64,000 nucleotides of DNA, taken from assembly GCF_009765365.1 (NCBI RefSeq), contig NZ_VTOM01000010.1, positions 124,001 through 188,000 of the forward strand. Reading direction: 5' to 3'. The stretch is from Antarcticirhabdus aurantiaca. Lineage in GTDB: Bacteria > Pseudomonadota > Alphaproteobacteria > Rhizobiales > Rhizobiaceae. The position numbers and the translations under genes were made by a program. The notes beneath the pieces are model-generated. The model searched no databases. It had not been told where the DNA came from and saw only the letters and a program-made list of their open reading frames with translations. How positions within the stretch are numbered: position 1 is the first letter of the stretch; the number at the start of each line of letters is the position of its first letter. Positions 29,775 to 38,398 of the stretch are shown here, piece after piece.

Positions 29775-30716
29775 TCAAAGCCGCCCGCTGGTAAACGCTT
29801 TCTGAATTTCGGCTCGCGGCTCCTCGACGGGCACCACGTCGACGGAGTGCCCGGCGCTCTGCGGGCCGGCGGTGACGAGGACGCCGGAGATGGGCGCGAC
29901 GTCGGCGTAATCCCGGCCGACCGCGACGAGGATGTGGTCCGGCCCGACGACGATGCCGTTGGTCGGGTCGAAGCCGATCCAGCCAGCATCCGTTCCGAGC
30001 CAGGCGAGAAACCAGGCGTGCATGGCATCGGCGTGGGCCCGGCGCGGCTGGCCGGGCGGCGGGTCGGTACGCAGGAAGCCGCTGGCATAGGCGGCGGGCA
30101 CGCCGCGGTTGCGCAGGAGCGCGATCGACAGGTGGGTGAAGTCCTGACAAACGCCGGAGCGGGTGCGCGCGACGTCTGCGAGCGGCGTGTCGATGGCGGT
30201 GGTTCCGGGGCTGTAGCGGAAAGCCGCCTTGATGCCGGCCGCGAGGCCGAGAACGGCGTCGAAGGCGTCCTGCTGCCCGGGACCGAGGAGTTCGTCGCCG
30301 AGGGCTGGCAAAGCCGCCTCGGTGCCGTCGACCATGCGGCTCGGGCCGAGGAAGTGAGCGGGGGCCAGGGGAGCGAGGCTGTGGTCGGAGCGCGCTTGGG
30401 CGGCGAGGTCCGCGAGCGTCGGGCCGGCTTCCGGGCGCGTAGGCCGCGCGCCCACGACGACGCGGGCCTTCATCTCGATGCGAAGGCTGCGGTGTCCCCC
30501 GGCAAAGGCGAGGTGATCGGCGGGATTGCCGAAGAAGTCGCGCTCCTCGACGGCTTCCGACGGCTCGGGAGACAGGCGAAGCCGCACGCGTTCGACACGC
30601 TGGTTGAAGCCGTCGCGCGGACGGACGTGGAGCATCTGGCGCGCGTCCGAAACGGCGGCGGGATAATGGGACTCGATCGTCAGCGTCACGTCGTAGCGCA
30701 TCGCGATGGCTTTCAT
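29775..30716 (-). CDS. transglutaminase-like cysteine protease family protein
   Basis: A 313-residue protein with an N-terminal bacterial transglutaminase-like beta domain (MRYDVTLTIESHYPAAVSDA) and a transglutaminase core. Catalytic C190 lies in RSGVCQDFTHLSIAL, His in DAMHAWFLAWLG and Asp in WIGFDPTNG. Members are predicted peptidases or amidases rather than true cross-linkers. It is the last gene of a minus-strand operon with the ATP-grasp/alpha-E fusion and the DUF2126 protein; its ATG overlaps the upstream stop as ATGA, which fixes the start at 30716 rather than the internal Met six codons later. The substrate is unknown. Confidence 0.88.
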   Translation of the reverse strand: MKAIAMRYDVTLTIESHYPAAVSDARQMLHVRPRDGFNQRVERVRLRLSPEPSEAVEERDFFGNPADHLAFAGGHRSLRIEMKARVVVGARPTRPEAGPTLADLAAQARSDHSLAPLAPAHFLGPSRMVDGTEAALPALGDELLGPGQQDAFDAVLGLAAGIKAAFRYSPGTTAIDTPLADVARTRSGVCQDFTHLSIALLRNRGVPAAYASGFLRTDPPPGQPRRAHADAMHAWFLAWLGTDAGWIGFDPTNGIVVGPDHILVAVGRDYADVAPISGVLVTAGPQSAGHSVDVVPVEEPRAEIQKAFTSGRL

Positions 30717-33160
30717 TCCGTGTCGATGCGCGCGCCCTCGCGGCCCGGGCTGCCGAGGAGGTACTGCGCCGTGAGGAGGTCGGAGACGTCGGCGAGGTCG
30801 GCCGCGATCCGCTCCAGGAAGGCGGCATCGGCTTCCGCTGCGTCGGCCGTGCGCAGCCGCACGCCCAGCCGGGCGATGCGCCGGGCGAGCGGCGCCAGCG
30901 ACTGACCCTCCGCGGAGCCCGGCAGTTCGGACACGAGGTCGCCGAGGCCGTTCACCTGATAGGCGATGGAGCGGGGGTTCAGCGGATCGAGCCCGACGAG
31001 GTCGAGAACGGTCAGGCGCGACAGCGAGACGGAATAGCGGCGGCGAAAGGTGACGCGGCTGTCGGCGAATTCGAGAAGAGCTTCGAGCGCCCCTTCGGGC
31101 GGGTCGTCGCTTCCGCCGAGCGCGGCGGTGATCCGCGCGGTCATCTGGCCGCGTTCCAGGCGCCGCCCGGCGGACAGGAAGCGCCAGCCGGCGAACTGGT
31201 ACATGTTCTCGTTGACGAGGCCGGTGAAGCCGGTGAGGCGCGTGAGGCAGCGGCTGGTGAGCTTCATCAGCTCGTCCGGCGGCGCGTCGGCGGGCAGCGA
31301 CTCGATCACTTCGACGAGCTCGGCGAGGACACGCCAGCCGTCCGGCGAAAAGCGCTCGCGGATGCGCGAGGCGGTGGCTGCCGCGGCGGTCGCGAGATCG
31401 GCGAGACCGCCGGCGGGGGCGTCGGAGAAGACGTCGATGCCGAGCGCCGACAGGAGGCGGGCGAGATGCGCGTCGAGCGGGCCGGAGCGCTCGGACGCCG
31501 CGCGGCGGGCGGCGTGGAGCCGCAGGAGGCGGGTGCCGACCTCGCAGCGCTCGACGTAGCGGCCGAGCCAGTAGAGGTTGTCGGCGGCCCGGGCCGGCAG
31601 GGCGCCGGGCAGGCGGCGCTGGAAGCGCTCGTCCGGGCGACCGATCAGCGTGACGGCGCGCTCCTCCGCTTCGCCTGGAATCCACACGTCCATCGAGCGC
31701 CCGCCGGCCTGCATGGACACGTTGCGCGGATCACCCGAACCCTGGTCGGCGACGCGCGCGAAGCCGCCGGGCATGACGTGCCAGCCGTCGGCGTCGCGGG
31801 CGAGAAAGACGCGCAGCGTGACGGGACGGGGCACGAGGCGGCCGCCCTCGAAGACCGGGGCGGTGGACAGCCGGGCGATCTCCTGGCCGACGATGCGGGC
31901 GCCGTCGAGCGCCAGCAGCCGCTCGGCCTCGTCGGGCGGGGCGGGCGGCGAGCCGGCGGGGCGGGGAAAGGCGGAGCCGAGCGCGAGCTCGCCCGCATGC
32001 CGGCGCACGAAGGCCGCGGCGCTCTCCTCGCCGCACCACCACGTGGCGATCACGGGAAGAGCGAGATCCTCGCCGAGGAGGCGGCGGGCCAGCGCCTGGC
32101 CGAAGGGAAGCAGGGCCTTGGCCTCGACGAGGCCTGAGCCGAGAGCGTTGACGATCTTGAGGTTGCCGGCGCGCACGGCGCGCACGAGGCCGGGCGTGCC
32201 GATGCGCGAGCCGGAAAAGAGCTCCAGCGGATCGGCGAAGTCGGCGTCGAGGCGGCGCCAGAGGATGTGGATCGGCTGGACGCCGTCGACGGTGCGCACC
32301 TCGGCCCGGTCGCCGTGGACCACGAGGTCGCCGCCTTCGAGGAGGAGCATGCCGAGATAGCGGGCGAGATAGGCGTGCTCGAAATAGGTCTCGTTGTGGG
32401 GCCCGGGCGTGAGGAGGCCGATGCGGCGTCCGGCCGATCCCGTGAGGTCGTAGAGCGCGTCGCGGAAGCGCGAGAAGAAGCCGGCGATGCGGCGGATGCG
32501 CATCTCGCCGATGAGGTCCGGGAAGGCGCGCGAGGTGGCGACGCGGTTCTCCAGCGCGAAGCCGGCGCCCGACGGCGCCTGCGTCCGGTCCCCCAGCACC
32601 CACCACCGCCCGTCCGGCCCGCGGCCGAGGTCGAAGGCGACGAAGTGGAGGAGCGACCCGCCCGACCGTCCCTGCGAGGCGAGGGGGCGGAGGAACTCGG
32701 GATTTCGACCGAGAAGCGCGGCCGGCAGCGTGCCGTCGGCGATCAGCGTCCGCTCGCCGTAGAGGTCCGCGAGCGCGGCTTCGAGGAGGCGCGCTCGCTG
32801 GACGAGGCCACGCTCCAGCACCACCCATTCCTTCTGCGCGATCACGAGCGGCGGCTGGGCGAGCGGCCATTCGCGCAACTCGCCGGCGCGCTCGGGATCG
32901 CCGTAGACGCGGTAGAAGACGCCGGCCTCGTTGAGGTATTGCCGGGCCGAGCGGAAGCGCGCGTCGCGTTCCCCGACGGGCAGGCCTTCCAGCCAGGAGA
33001 TCAGCGGCCGATAGTGCGGCTGTACCGTACCATCCCGGCCCAGCATCTCGTCGTAGCCGCTGGAGATCGCCCGGTACCCGCCGAACAGCGCTTCGGGCGG
33101 ACGGGCGCCGCCCCCCGCCGGATGAGCGGGGCGCGGCAGCGTCGGGACTGGGATCGACAT
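30713..33160 (-). CDS. circularly permuted ATP-grasp / alpha-E domain fusion protein
   Basis: An 815-residue fusion. The N-terminal part (about 25-485) is a circularly permuted type 2 ATP-grasp domain (DUF404/DUF407), with REWPLAQPPLVIAQKEWVVLERGL, GPHNETYFEHAYLARYLGMLL and IVNALGSGLVEAKALLPF. The C-terminal part (about 505-805) is an all-helical alpha-E domain (DUF403), beginning LPARAADNLYWLGRYVERCE. In the literature on amidoligases this pair is predicted to form peptide bonds, perhaps adding residues to a peptide or small molecule. In many genomes the two are separate genes. It sits between the DUF2126 gene (16 bases upstream) and the transglutaminase (four-base overlap). No product is known. 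Confidence 0.88.
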   Translation of the reverse strand: MSIPVPTLPRPAHPAGGGARPPEALFGGYRAISSGYDEMLGRDGTVQPHYRPLISWLEGLPVGERDARFRSARQYLNEAGVFYRVYGDPERAGELREWPLAQPPLVIAQKEWVVLERGLVQRARLLEAALADLYGERTLIADGTLPAALLGRNPEFLRPLASQGRSGGSLLHFVAFDLGRGPDGRWWVLGDRTQAPSGAGFALENRVATSRAFPDLIGEMRIRRIAGFFSRFRDALYDLTGSAGRRIGLLTPGPHNETYFEHAYLARYLGMLLLEGGDLVVHGDRAEVRTVDGVQPIHILWRRLDADFADPLELFSGSRIGTPGLVRAVRAGNLKIVNALGSGLVEAKALLPFGQALARRLLGEDLALPVIATWWCGEESAAAFVRRHAGELALGSAFPRPAGSPPAPPDEAERLLALDGARIVGQEIARLSTAPVFEGGRLVPRPVTLRVFLARDADGWHVMPGGFARVADQGSGDPRNVSMQAGGRSMDVWIPGEAEERAVTLIGRPDERFQRRLPGALPARAADNLYWLGRYVERCEVGTRLLRLHAARRAASERSGPLDAHLARLLSALGIDVFSDAPAGGLADLATAAAATASRIRERFSPDGWRVLAELVEVIESLPADAPPDELMKLTSRCLTRLTGFTGLVNENMYQFAGWRFLSAGRRLERGQMTARITAALGGSDDPPEGALEALLEFADSRVTFRRRYSVSLSRLTVLDLVGLDPLNPRSIAYQVNGLGDLVSELPGSAEGQSLAPLARRIARLGVRLRTADAAEADAAFLERIAADLADVSDLLTAQYLLGSPGREGARIDTE

Positions 33161-33176
33161 CGGCGGCTTCTGCTCC

Positions 33177-36100
33177 TCAGCTCGCGAGGAAGGCCGGCCG
33201 GCGAAGGTCGAGCGTCATCGGGAAGTTCGGATCGGGCACCTCGGCGAGCGGGTGCGGGGCGGCGGGCGTGTGGCCGATGTCCTGGAAGCGGGCGAGGCGG
33301 CGCGCCTCGGCCTCGTAGGAATTGATCGGGAAGGTTTCGTAGTTGCGTCCGCCGGGGTGGGCGACGTGGTAGACGCAGCCGCCCAGCGAGCGTCCCGACC
33401 AGCGATCGAAGATGTCGAAGGTCAGCGGCGCGTGGACGGGGATCGTCGGGTGGAGACCGGACGCCGGCTGCCAGGCCTTGAAGCGCACGCCGGCAACCGC
33501 CTCCTTGGCCCGGCCGGTCGACTGCAGCGGCACGGGACGGCCGTTGCAGGTGACCATGTGGCGGGCGGGGTCGAAGTTCGAGAGCTTGACCTGGAGGCGC
33601 TCGACGGAGGAATCGACGAAGCGCACCGTGCCGCCGATCGCGCCCGTCTCGCCCATGACGTGCCAGGGCTCCAGTGCCTGCCGAAGCTCCAGCTCGACGC
33701 CTTCGTGGACGATCTTGCCGCAGAAGGGGAAGCGGAACTCCCACTGCGCCTCGAACCATTCGGGCCGCATGGGATAGCCGGAGCGGCCGAGGTCGGCGAG
33801 GACGTCGAGGAAGTCGGCCCAGACGAATTCGGGCAGCATGAAGCGGTCGTGGAGGCTGGTGCCCCAGCGGGCGAAGCGGCCCTCCTGGGGCTCGCGCCAG
33901 AACTTGGCGATGAGGGCGCGCACCAGGAGCTGCTGGGCGAGGCTCATGCGCGCGTCTGGCGGCATCTCGAAGCCGCGGAACTCGACGAGGCCGAGACGGC
34001 CGGTCGGGCCGTCGGGCGAGTAGAGCTTGTCGATGCAGATCTCGGAGCGGTGCGTGTTGCCGGTGACGTCGACGAGAAGGTTGCGGAACAAGCGGTCGAC
34101 GAGCCAGGGCGGCGTCGCCGAGCCCTGCGCGTTCGAGACCTGCGCCATGGCGATCTCAAGCTCGTAGAGCTGGTCGTGGCGCGCCTCGTCGATGCGCGGC
34201 GCCTGGCTGGTCGGGCCGATGAAGAGGCCGGAGAAGAGGTAGGACAGCGAGGGGTGGCGCTGCCAGTGCAGGACCAGCGACTTCAGGAGGTCGGGGCGGC
34301 GGAGAAACGGGCTGTCGAGCGGCGTGGCGCCGCCGACGACGACGTGGTTGCCGCCGCCCGTGCCCGTGTGCTTGCCGTCCACCATGAACTTGTCGGTGCC
34401 CAGGCGCGACTGGCGCGCGTCCTCGTAGACGCCGGTGGTGATCGCGACGGCCTCGTCCCAGGACGCGGCGGGATGGATGTTGACCTCGATGACGCCGGGG
34501 TCGGGTGCGACGCGGATGACGTTGATGCGCGGATCGTGCGGGGGCGCATAGCCCTCGATCTGGACGGGCAGGCCGCGCGCCTCGGCGACCTCCTCGACCG
34601 CAGCCAGGAGGTCGAGATAGGCCTCGGTGGTTTCCAGCGGGGGCATGAAGACGCAGAGCTTGCCGTCGCGCGGCTCGATCGCGAGCGCGGTGCGCACGGC
34701 GCCGCGGATCTCCGGCACGCCGTCCGCCTCGACGCTTGCGCCGGCGGGACGGCCGAGCGTCTGCCCGGGCTCGAGCGGCGGGAGCGGCGGCAGGCTCTGG
34801 CTCATCGAGCCGAGCGTCTGGCTCATGCCGTTCTCGTTCGCCGTCTGCATGGCGATGCGGCTCGTCGGCTCGGACGGCTGCGCCTGGACGCGTCCCTGCG
34901 TCGGCAGCGGCGAAAACGGCTGCGTCGGATCCTGCGGGTAGCTGTGCGGATAGGCGGTGCCGGGCAGGTGCGGCAGGCCCGAAAGCGGCAGGCGGTAGCC
35001 GACGGACGAGTCGCCGGGAACGAGGAACAAGCGCTTGCGGCGCGTCGACCAGCGCTCCGAGCCCCAGCGCAGGCGCCGGTCGGCGCGCCCCTGCCAAGCC
35101 TGCAGCGGCAGAACGTAGCCGGTCGGATTGGACAGGCCGCGCGCGAAGACCTGGGCGATGCGGGCGCGCTCCTCCCGGTCCTCCAGCTTGGAATCGAGCG
35201 GGTCGACGTTCTCGGGCAGCTGGGCCTCGCGGGCGATCCAGTAGGCGGCGTCCTCGAAGGCGGGAAGCGCGTGGTCGGGATCGACGCCGAGGGAGGAGGC
35301 GACGTCGCGCAGCAGCAGGCCCGCCTCGTCGGGACCGAAAGGCGCGTCCGCCTCCTCACGGGCGAAGAGGTCGGGGTTGCGCCAGATCGGCACGCCGTCC
35401 TTTCGCCAGAACAGGGAGAAGGTCCAGCGCGGCAGGGTCTCGCCGGGATACCACTTGCCCTGGCCGTAGTGGAGGAAGCCGCCCGGAGCGAAGCGCTCGC
35501 GCAGGCGGCGGATGAGGTCGTCGGCCAGAGCCCGCTTCGTCGGGCCGGTGGCGTCGGCGTTCCATTCGGGCGATTGGAAGTCGTCGATCGACACGAAGGT
35601 CGGCTCGCCGCCGATCGTCAGGCGCACGTCGTTGCGGCGCAGCTCCTCGTCGACCTGCCGGCCGAGCGCGTCGAGCGCCTGCCAGCTCTCGTCGGAGAAG
35701 GGGTAGGAGACGCGCGGCCGCTCGGCGACGCGGTCCACCGTCATCTCGAAGGCGAAGTCGACCTCGGCATAGTCGACGCCGCCGGAGATCGGCGCGGCCG
35801 AGCGATAATGCGGCGTGGCGGCGAGGGGCACGTGGCTCTCGCCGGTGAGGAGACCGGAGGTCGGATCGAGCCCGACCCAGCCCGCACCGGGAAGGTAGAC
35901 CTCGGCCCAGGCGTGAAGATCGGTGAAGTCGACGGAGGTGCCCGCCGGGCCGTCGAGAGCGACGATGTCGGGCTTGAGCTGGATGAGATAGCCGGACACG
36001 AAGCGCGCGGCGAAGCCGAGATGGCGAAGAACCTGGACGAGGAGCCATGAGGAATCGCGGCAGGAGCCGGACGCCTTTTCCAGCGTCTCGTCCGGCGTCT

Positions 36101-36599
36101 GGACGCCCGGCTCCATGCGCACGAGGTAGTCGATGCGCTGCTCGATCGTGCGGTTGAGGGCCACGAGGAAGTCGATCGTGACGCTCTTCGTGCGGTCGAT
36201 GCTCTCGACGAGGCTGCGAAGGCGCGGGCCGGCGGGCTCGGGGTCGAGATAGGCGGCAAGGTCGGTCTTCAGCGCCTCGTCATAGGCGAACGGCCATTGC
36301 TGCGCGTACTCCTCCACGAAGAAGTCGAACGGGTTGTAGACCGTCATGTCCGCCAGGAGGTCGACCTCGATGCGGAACTCGGTGGCGGGATCGGGAAAGA
36401 CGAAGCGGGCGAGCCAGTTGCCGAAGGGATCCTGCTGCCAGTTGACGAAGTGGTTCTCGGGCAGAACCTTCAGGGAATAGGAGGGGACGCGTGTGCGCGA
36501 GTGCGGCGCCGGGCGCAACCGGATCACCTGCGGGCCGAGCCGCACCGGCCGGTCGTAGCGATAATGCGTGACGTGGTGGAGCGCGGCGAGAATCGACAT
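33177..36599 (-). CDS. transglutaminase / DUF2126 protein
   Basis: A 1140-residue protein. Residues 1 to about 290 are a transglutaminase-like module: [20 protein letters not shown] at the N-terminus, catalytic C180 in [19 protein letters not shown], His in [12 protein letters not shown] and Asp in WVGLDPTSG. Residues about 310-1130 are the DUF2126 region ([55 protein letters not shown]), which contains glutamine-synthetase- or amidoligase-like motifs by prediction. A Pro/Gln/Ser-rich linker lies around residues 545-625. It is first in the three-gene minus-strand operon. No signal peptide or membrane segment is seen, so the system is probably cytoplasmic. Confidence 0.88.
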   Translation of the reverse strand: MSILAALHHVTHYRYDRPVRLGPQVIRLRPAPHSRTRVPSYSLKVLPENHFVNWQQDPFGNWLARFVFPDPATEFRIEVDLLADMTVYNPFDFFVEEYAQQWPFAYDEALKTDLAAYLDPEPAGPRLRSLVESIDRTKSVTIDFLVALNRTIEQRIDYLVRMEPGVQTPDETLEKASGSCRDSSWLLVQVLRHLGFAARFVSGYLIQLKPDIVALDGPAGTSVDFTDLHAWAEVYLPGAGWVGLDPTSGLLTGESHVPLAATPHYRSAAPISGGVDYAEVDFAFEMTVDRVAERPRVSYPFSDESWQALDALGRQVDEELRRNDVRLTIGGEPTFVSIDDFQSPEWNADATGPTKRALADDLIRRLRERFAPGGFLHYGQGKWYPGETLPRWTFSLFWRKDGVPIWRNPDLFAREEADAPFGPDEAGLLLRDVASSLGVDPDHALPAFEDAAYWIAREAQLPENVDPLDSKLEDREERARIAQVFARGLSNPTGYVLPLQAWQGRADRRLRWGSERWSTRRKRLFLVPGDSSVGYRLPLSGLPHLPGTAYPHSYPQDPTQPFSPLPTQGRVQAQPSEPTSRIAMQTANENGMSQTLGSMSQSLPPLPPLEPGQTLGRPAGASVEADGVPEIRGAVRTALAIEPRDGKLCVFMPPLETTEAYLDLLAAVEEVAEARGLPVQIEGYAPPHDPRINVIRVAPDPGVIEVNIHPAASWDEAVAITTGVYEDARQSRLGTDKFMVDGKHTGTGGGNHVVVGGATPLDSPFLRRPDLLKSLVLHWQRHPSLSYLFSGLFIGPTSQAPRIDEARHDQLYELEIAMAQVSNAQGSATPPWLVDRLFRNLLVDVTGNTHRSEICIDKLYSPDGPTGRLGLVEFRGFEMPPDARMSLAQQLLVRALIAKFWREPQEGRFARWGTSLHDRFMLPEFVWADFLDVLADLGRSGYPMRPEWFEAQWEFRFPFCGKIVHEGVELELRQALEPWHVMGETGAIGGTVRFVDSSVERLQVKLSNFDPARHMVTCNGRPVPLQSTGRAKEAVAGVRFKAWQPASGLHPTIPVHAPLTFDIFDRWSGRSLGGCVYHVAHPGGRNYETFPINSYEAEARRLARFQDIGHTPAAPHPLAEVPDPNFPMTLDLRRPAFLAS

Positions 36600-36927
36600 C
36601 GAATATCCCTGAGCCAGATCGCGACCGGCTGGGCGCGGCGGGGTGAGGCGAGTGTAAGTATCTTCCGCCGGCGAACAAGCGGCCTGACGCGCTTGCGAGA
36701 CGCAAATGCGAAGCTCCGTCCCGATGGGTCGGCTGAGGCGGGAACACGTTCAGCGTTCATGCGTTGACGGGCAACATCGATGCGTGCGCCGAATGCGATC
36801 GGTTTTCGAGGGCTGCTTCAGCCATCGGAAGGCCGATCCGAGACGCGGGAACGATGACGCCATCAACCACGTCGAACCGGGGCCGGGCACAAGGTCGCCG
36901 GTCGTCGACGCGCGAGGACGCCGCCCC
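36600..36927. promoter_or_regulatory. divergent control region between DUF2126 operon and metallopeptidase
   Basis: These 328 bases hold no credible gene. They must carry promoters for the minus-strand operon (start 36599) and the plus-strand metallopeptidase (start 36928). A perfect EcfG-type motif (36741-36765) and a poorer one (GGAAC-N17-CGTC, 36848-36873) both read towards the metallopeptidase. No matching motif was seen towards the DUF2126 gene. Confidence 0.5.
36741..36765 (+). promoter_or_regulatory. perfect GGAAC-N16-CGTT (EcfG general-stress promoter candidate)
   Basis: GGAAC at 36741-36745 and CGTT at 36762-36765 with a 16-base spacer match the alphaproteobacterial EcfG/SigT consensus exactly. 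It reads towards the metallopeptidase gene, leaving a leader of roughly 155 bases before the ATG at 36928. Confidence 0.55.
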
Positions 36928-38085
36928 ATGAAGCTCTTCTCCTGCCCCGCCTGCGACCAGGTCGTGTACTTCAACAACGTGAAGTGCGAGCGCTGCGGCC
37001 ACGCGCTCGGCTACGAGCCCTATTCGAACCGCATGCTGGCGCTGGAGCCCGACGCGGACACCGGCTTCTGGCGTTCAGTCGGCAAGAAGGGCGCAGGCGA
37101 CGCCTGGAAGTACGACGACAACTACCAGTACGGCGTGTGCAACTGGCTGATTCCGGCCGACAGCCCGGACACGCTGTCGCTGGCCTCCTCCTTCAACAAC
37201 GTCATCCCCAACCTGTCGGACCCGGACAACGTCGCTCTCTGGCAGAAGATGGAATTCGCCAAGCAGCGACTGATCTACACGCTGATGCGCCTCGGCCTGC
37301 CGATGCCGAACCGCACCGAGCATCCCGAAGGACTCGCCTTCGAGTTCCTGGTGGACGATCCCAACAGCGCGCAGCACGTGATGACGGGCCACGACAACGG
37401 CCTCATCACCATCGCGCTGGTCGAAGCCGACGACGCCGAGCGCGAGAAGCGGCGCACGGCGATGAACGAGCCCTACCGCACGCTCCTCGGCCACTTCCGC
37501 CACGAGATCGGCCATTGGTACTGGGACCGCCTAGTGCGCGACGGCGGGGCGCTCGCCGAATGCCGCGCCCTCTTCGGCAATGACGAGGAGGACTACGGGC
37601 AGGCGCTGCAGAACCACTACAACAACGGTCCGAAGCCCAACTGGCAGGACGAGTACGTCTCGACCTATGCGGGCGCGCATGCTTGGGAGGACTTCGCCGA
37701 GACCTGGGCGCACTACCTCCACATCGTCGACACGCTGGAGACCGGCGGCTCCTGGGGCATGACGCTGCATCCGCGGCTCGACAAGGAAGGCATCCTGACC
37801 ACCGACATCGACTTCAAGGTCTACGACAATTCGACGACCATGGAGCAGATCGCGGATGCCTGGCTGGCGCTCTCGTCGGCGCTGAACTCGCTGAACCGCG
37901 CCATGGGGCACCAGGACCTCTACCCCTTCGTGTTGGCGCCGCGCGTCATCGAGAAGCTCGGCTTCATCCACGACCTCGTTCACGGCCGCGTCGGCACGGC
38001 CGCCCGGCCGGCGGGAACCGGAACGGCGAACCCGACGGCCGAGGCCTACGTCCAGTCCCAGCAGGCGGCCCAGGCCGCCGAGTAG
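36928..38085 (+). CDS. zinc-ribbon putative metallopeptidase
   Basis: A 385-residue protein. It starts with a zinc ribbon (C6, C9, C20, C23) and carries a zincin HExxH site, H192-EIG-H196 in LLGHFRHEIGHWYW, with a later WEDFAETWAHYLHI that may give the third ligand. This is the COG4307-type family of putative zinc peptidases, found as partners of the ATP-grasp/alpha-E/transglutaminase genes. ATG 36928 is chosen because the ribbon begins at once (MKLFSCPACDQ) and is conserved; the open frame further upstream covers the promoter motif. A strong terminator follows. The C-terminal 45 residues are Ala/Gln-rich. Confidence 0.85.
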   Translation: MKLFSCPACDQVVYFNNVKCERCGHALGYEPYSNRMLALEPDADTGFWRSVGKKGAGDAWKYDDNYQYGVCNWLIPADSPDTLSLASSFNNVIPNLSDPDNVALWQKMEFAKQRLIYTLMRLGLPMPNRTEHPEGLAFEFLVDDPNSAQHVMTGHDNGLITIALVEADDAEREKRRTAMNEPYRTLLGHFRHEIGHWYWDRLVRDGGALAECRALFGNDEEDYGQALQNHYNNGPKPNWQDEYVSTYAGAHAWEDFAETWAHYLHIVDTLETGGSWGMTLHPRLDKEGILTTDIDFKVYDNSTTMEQIADAWLALSSALNSLNRAMGHQDLYPFVLAPRVIEKLGFIHDLVHGRVGTAARPAGTGTANPTAEAYVQSQQAAQAAE

Positions 38086-38398
38086 GCCTGCCTTCGACGT
38101 CCTTGATCCGCGCGACCGATCCGGGCTCCCACCGCTGGGTGGGGGCCTTTTTCGCGCCGAACGGGTCTGTCCTGGGGACATCCACGCAAAATTGCCGCAT
38201 CGCACTCTGGAACGCTGCGATCCTGCTCCAATTACCAAGACCGAAGGGACGACGACCAAGGTGGATCGATTGCGCCGCGCAACCGAAGGCGCGGCGAGCC
38301 TGATCGCGCGTCCTGCCGTTCGATGACCACTCCGGGTGCCGGTTTCTTCGCGGTCGAGCCATGTGCCGGCTGCCCGGTTCAGGACAGAGGCCGCTGCC
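38086..38398. other. gene-free stretch between metallopeptidase and treZ
   Basis: Of these 313 bases, the first third holds the terminator at 38124-38152. The rest is the treZ upstream region, with a locally AT-richer patch around 38185-38250. No gene is supported. A GGAAC at 38211-38215 is not followed by CGTT at the right spacing. Confidence 0.5.
38124..38152 (+). terminator. intrinsic terminator after the metallopeptidase gene
   Basis: A 10-bp stem (GGCTCCCACC paired with GGTGGGGGCC, one G-T pair) with loop GCTG is followed directly by five T residues, 39 bases after the stop codon. This is a textbook rho-independent terminator. Confidence 0.9.

Noticed and set aside
38211-38215. GGAAC upstream of treZ as an EcfG promoter.
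   Set aside because: After 16 bases the sequence is AATT, not CGTT, so the match is too poor to report as a site.
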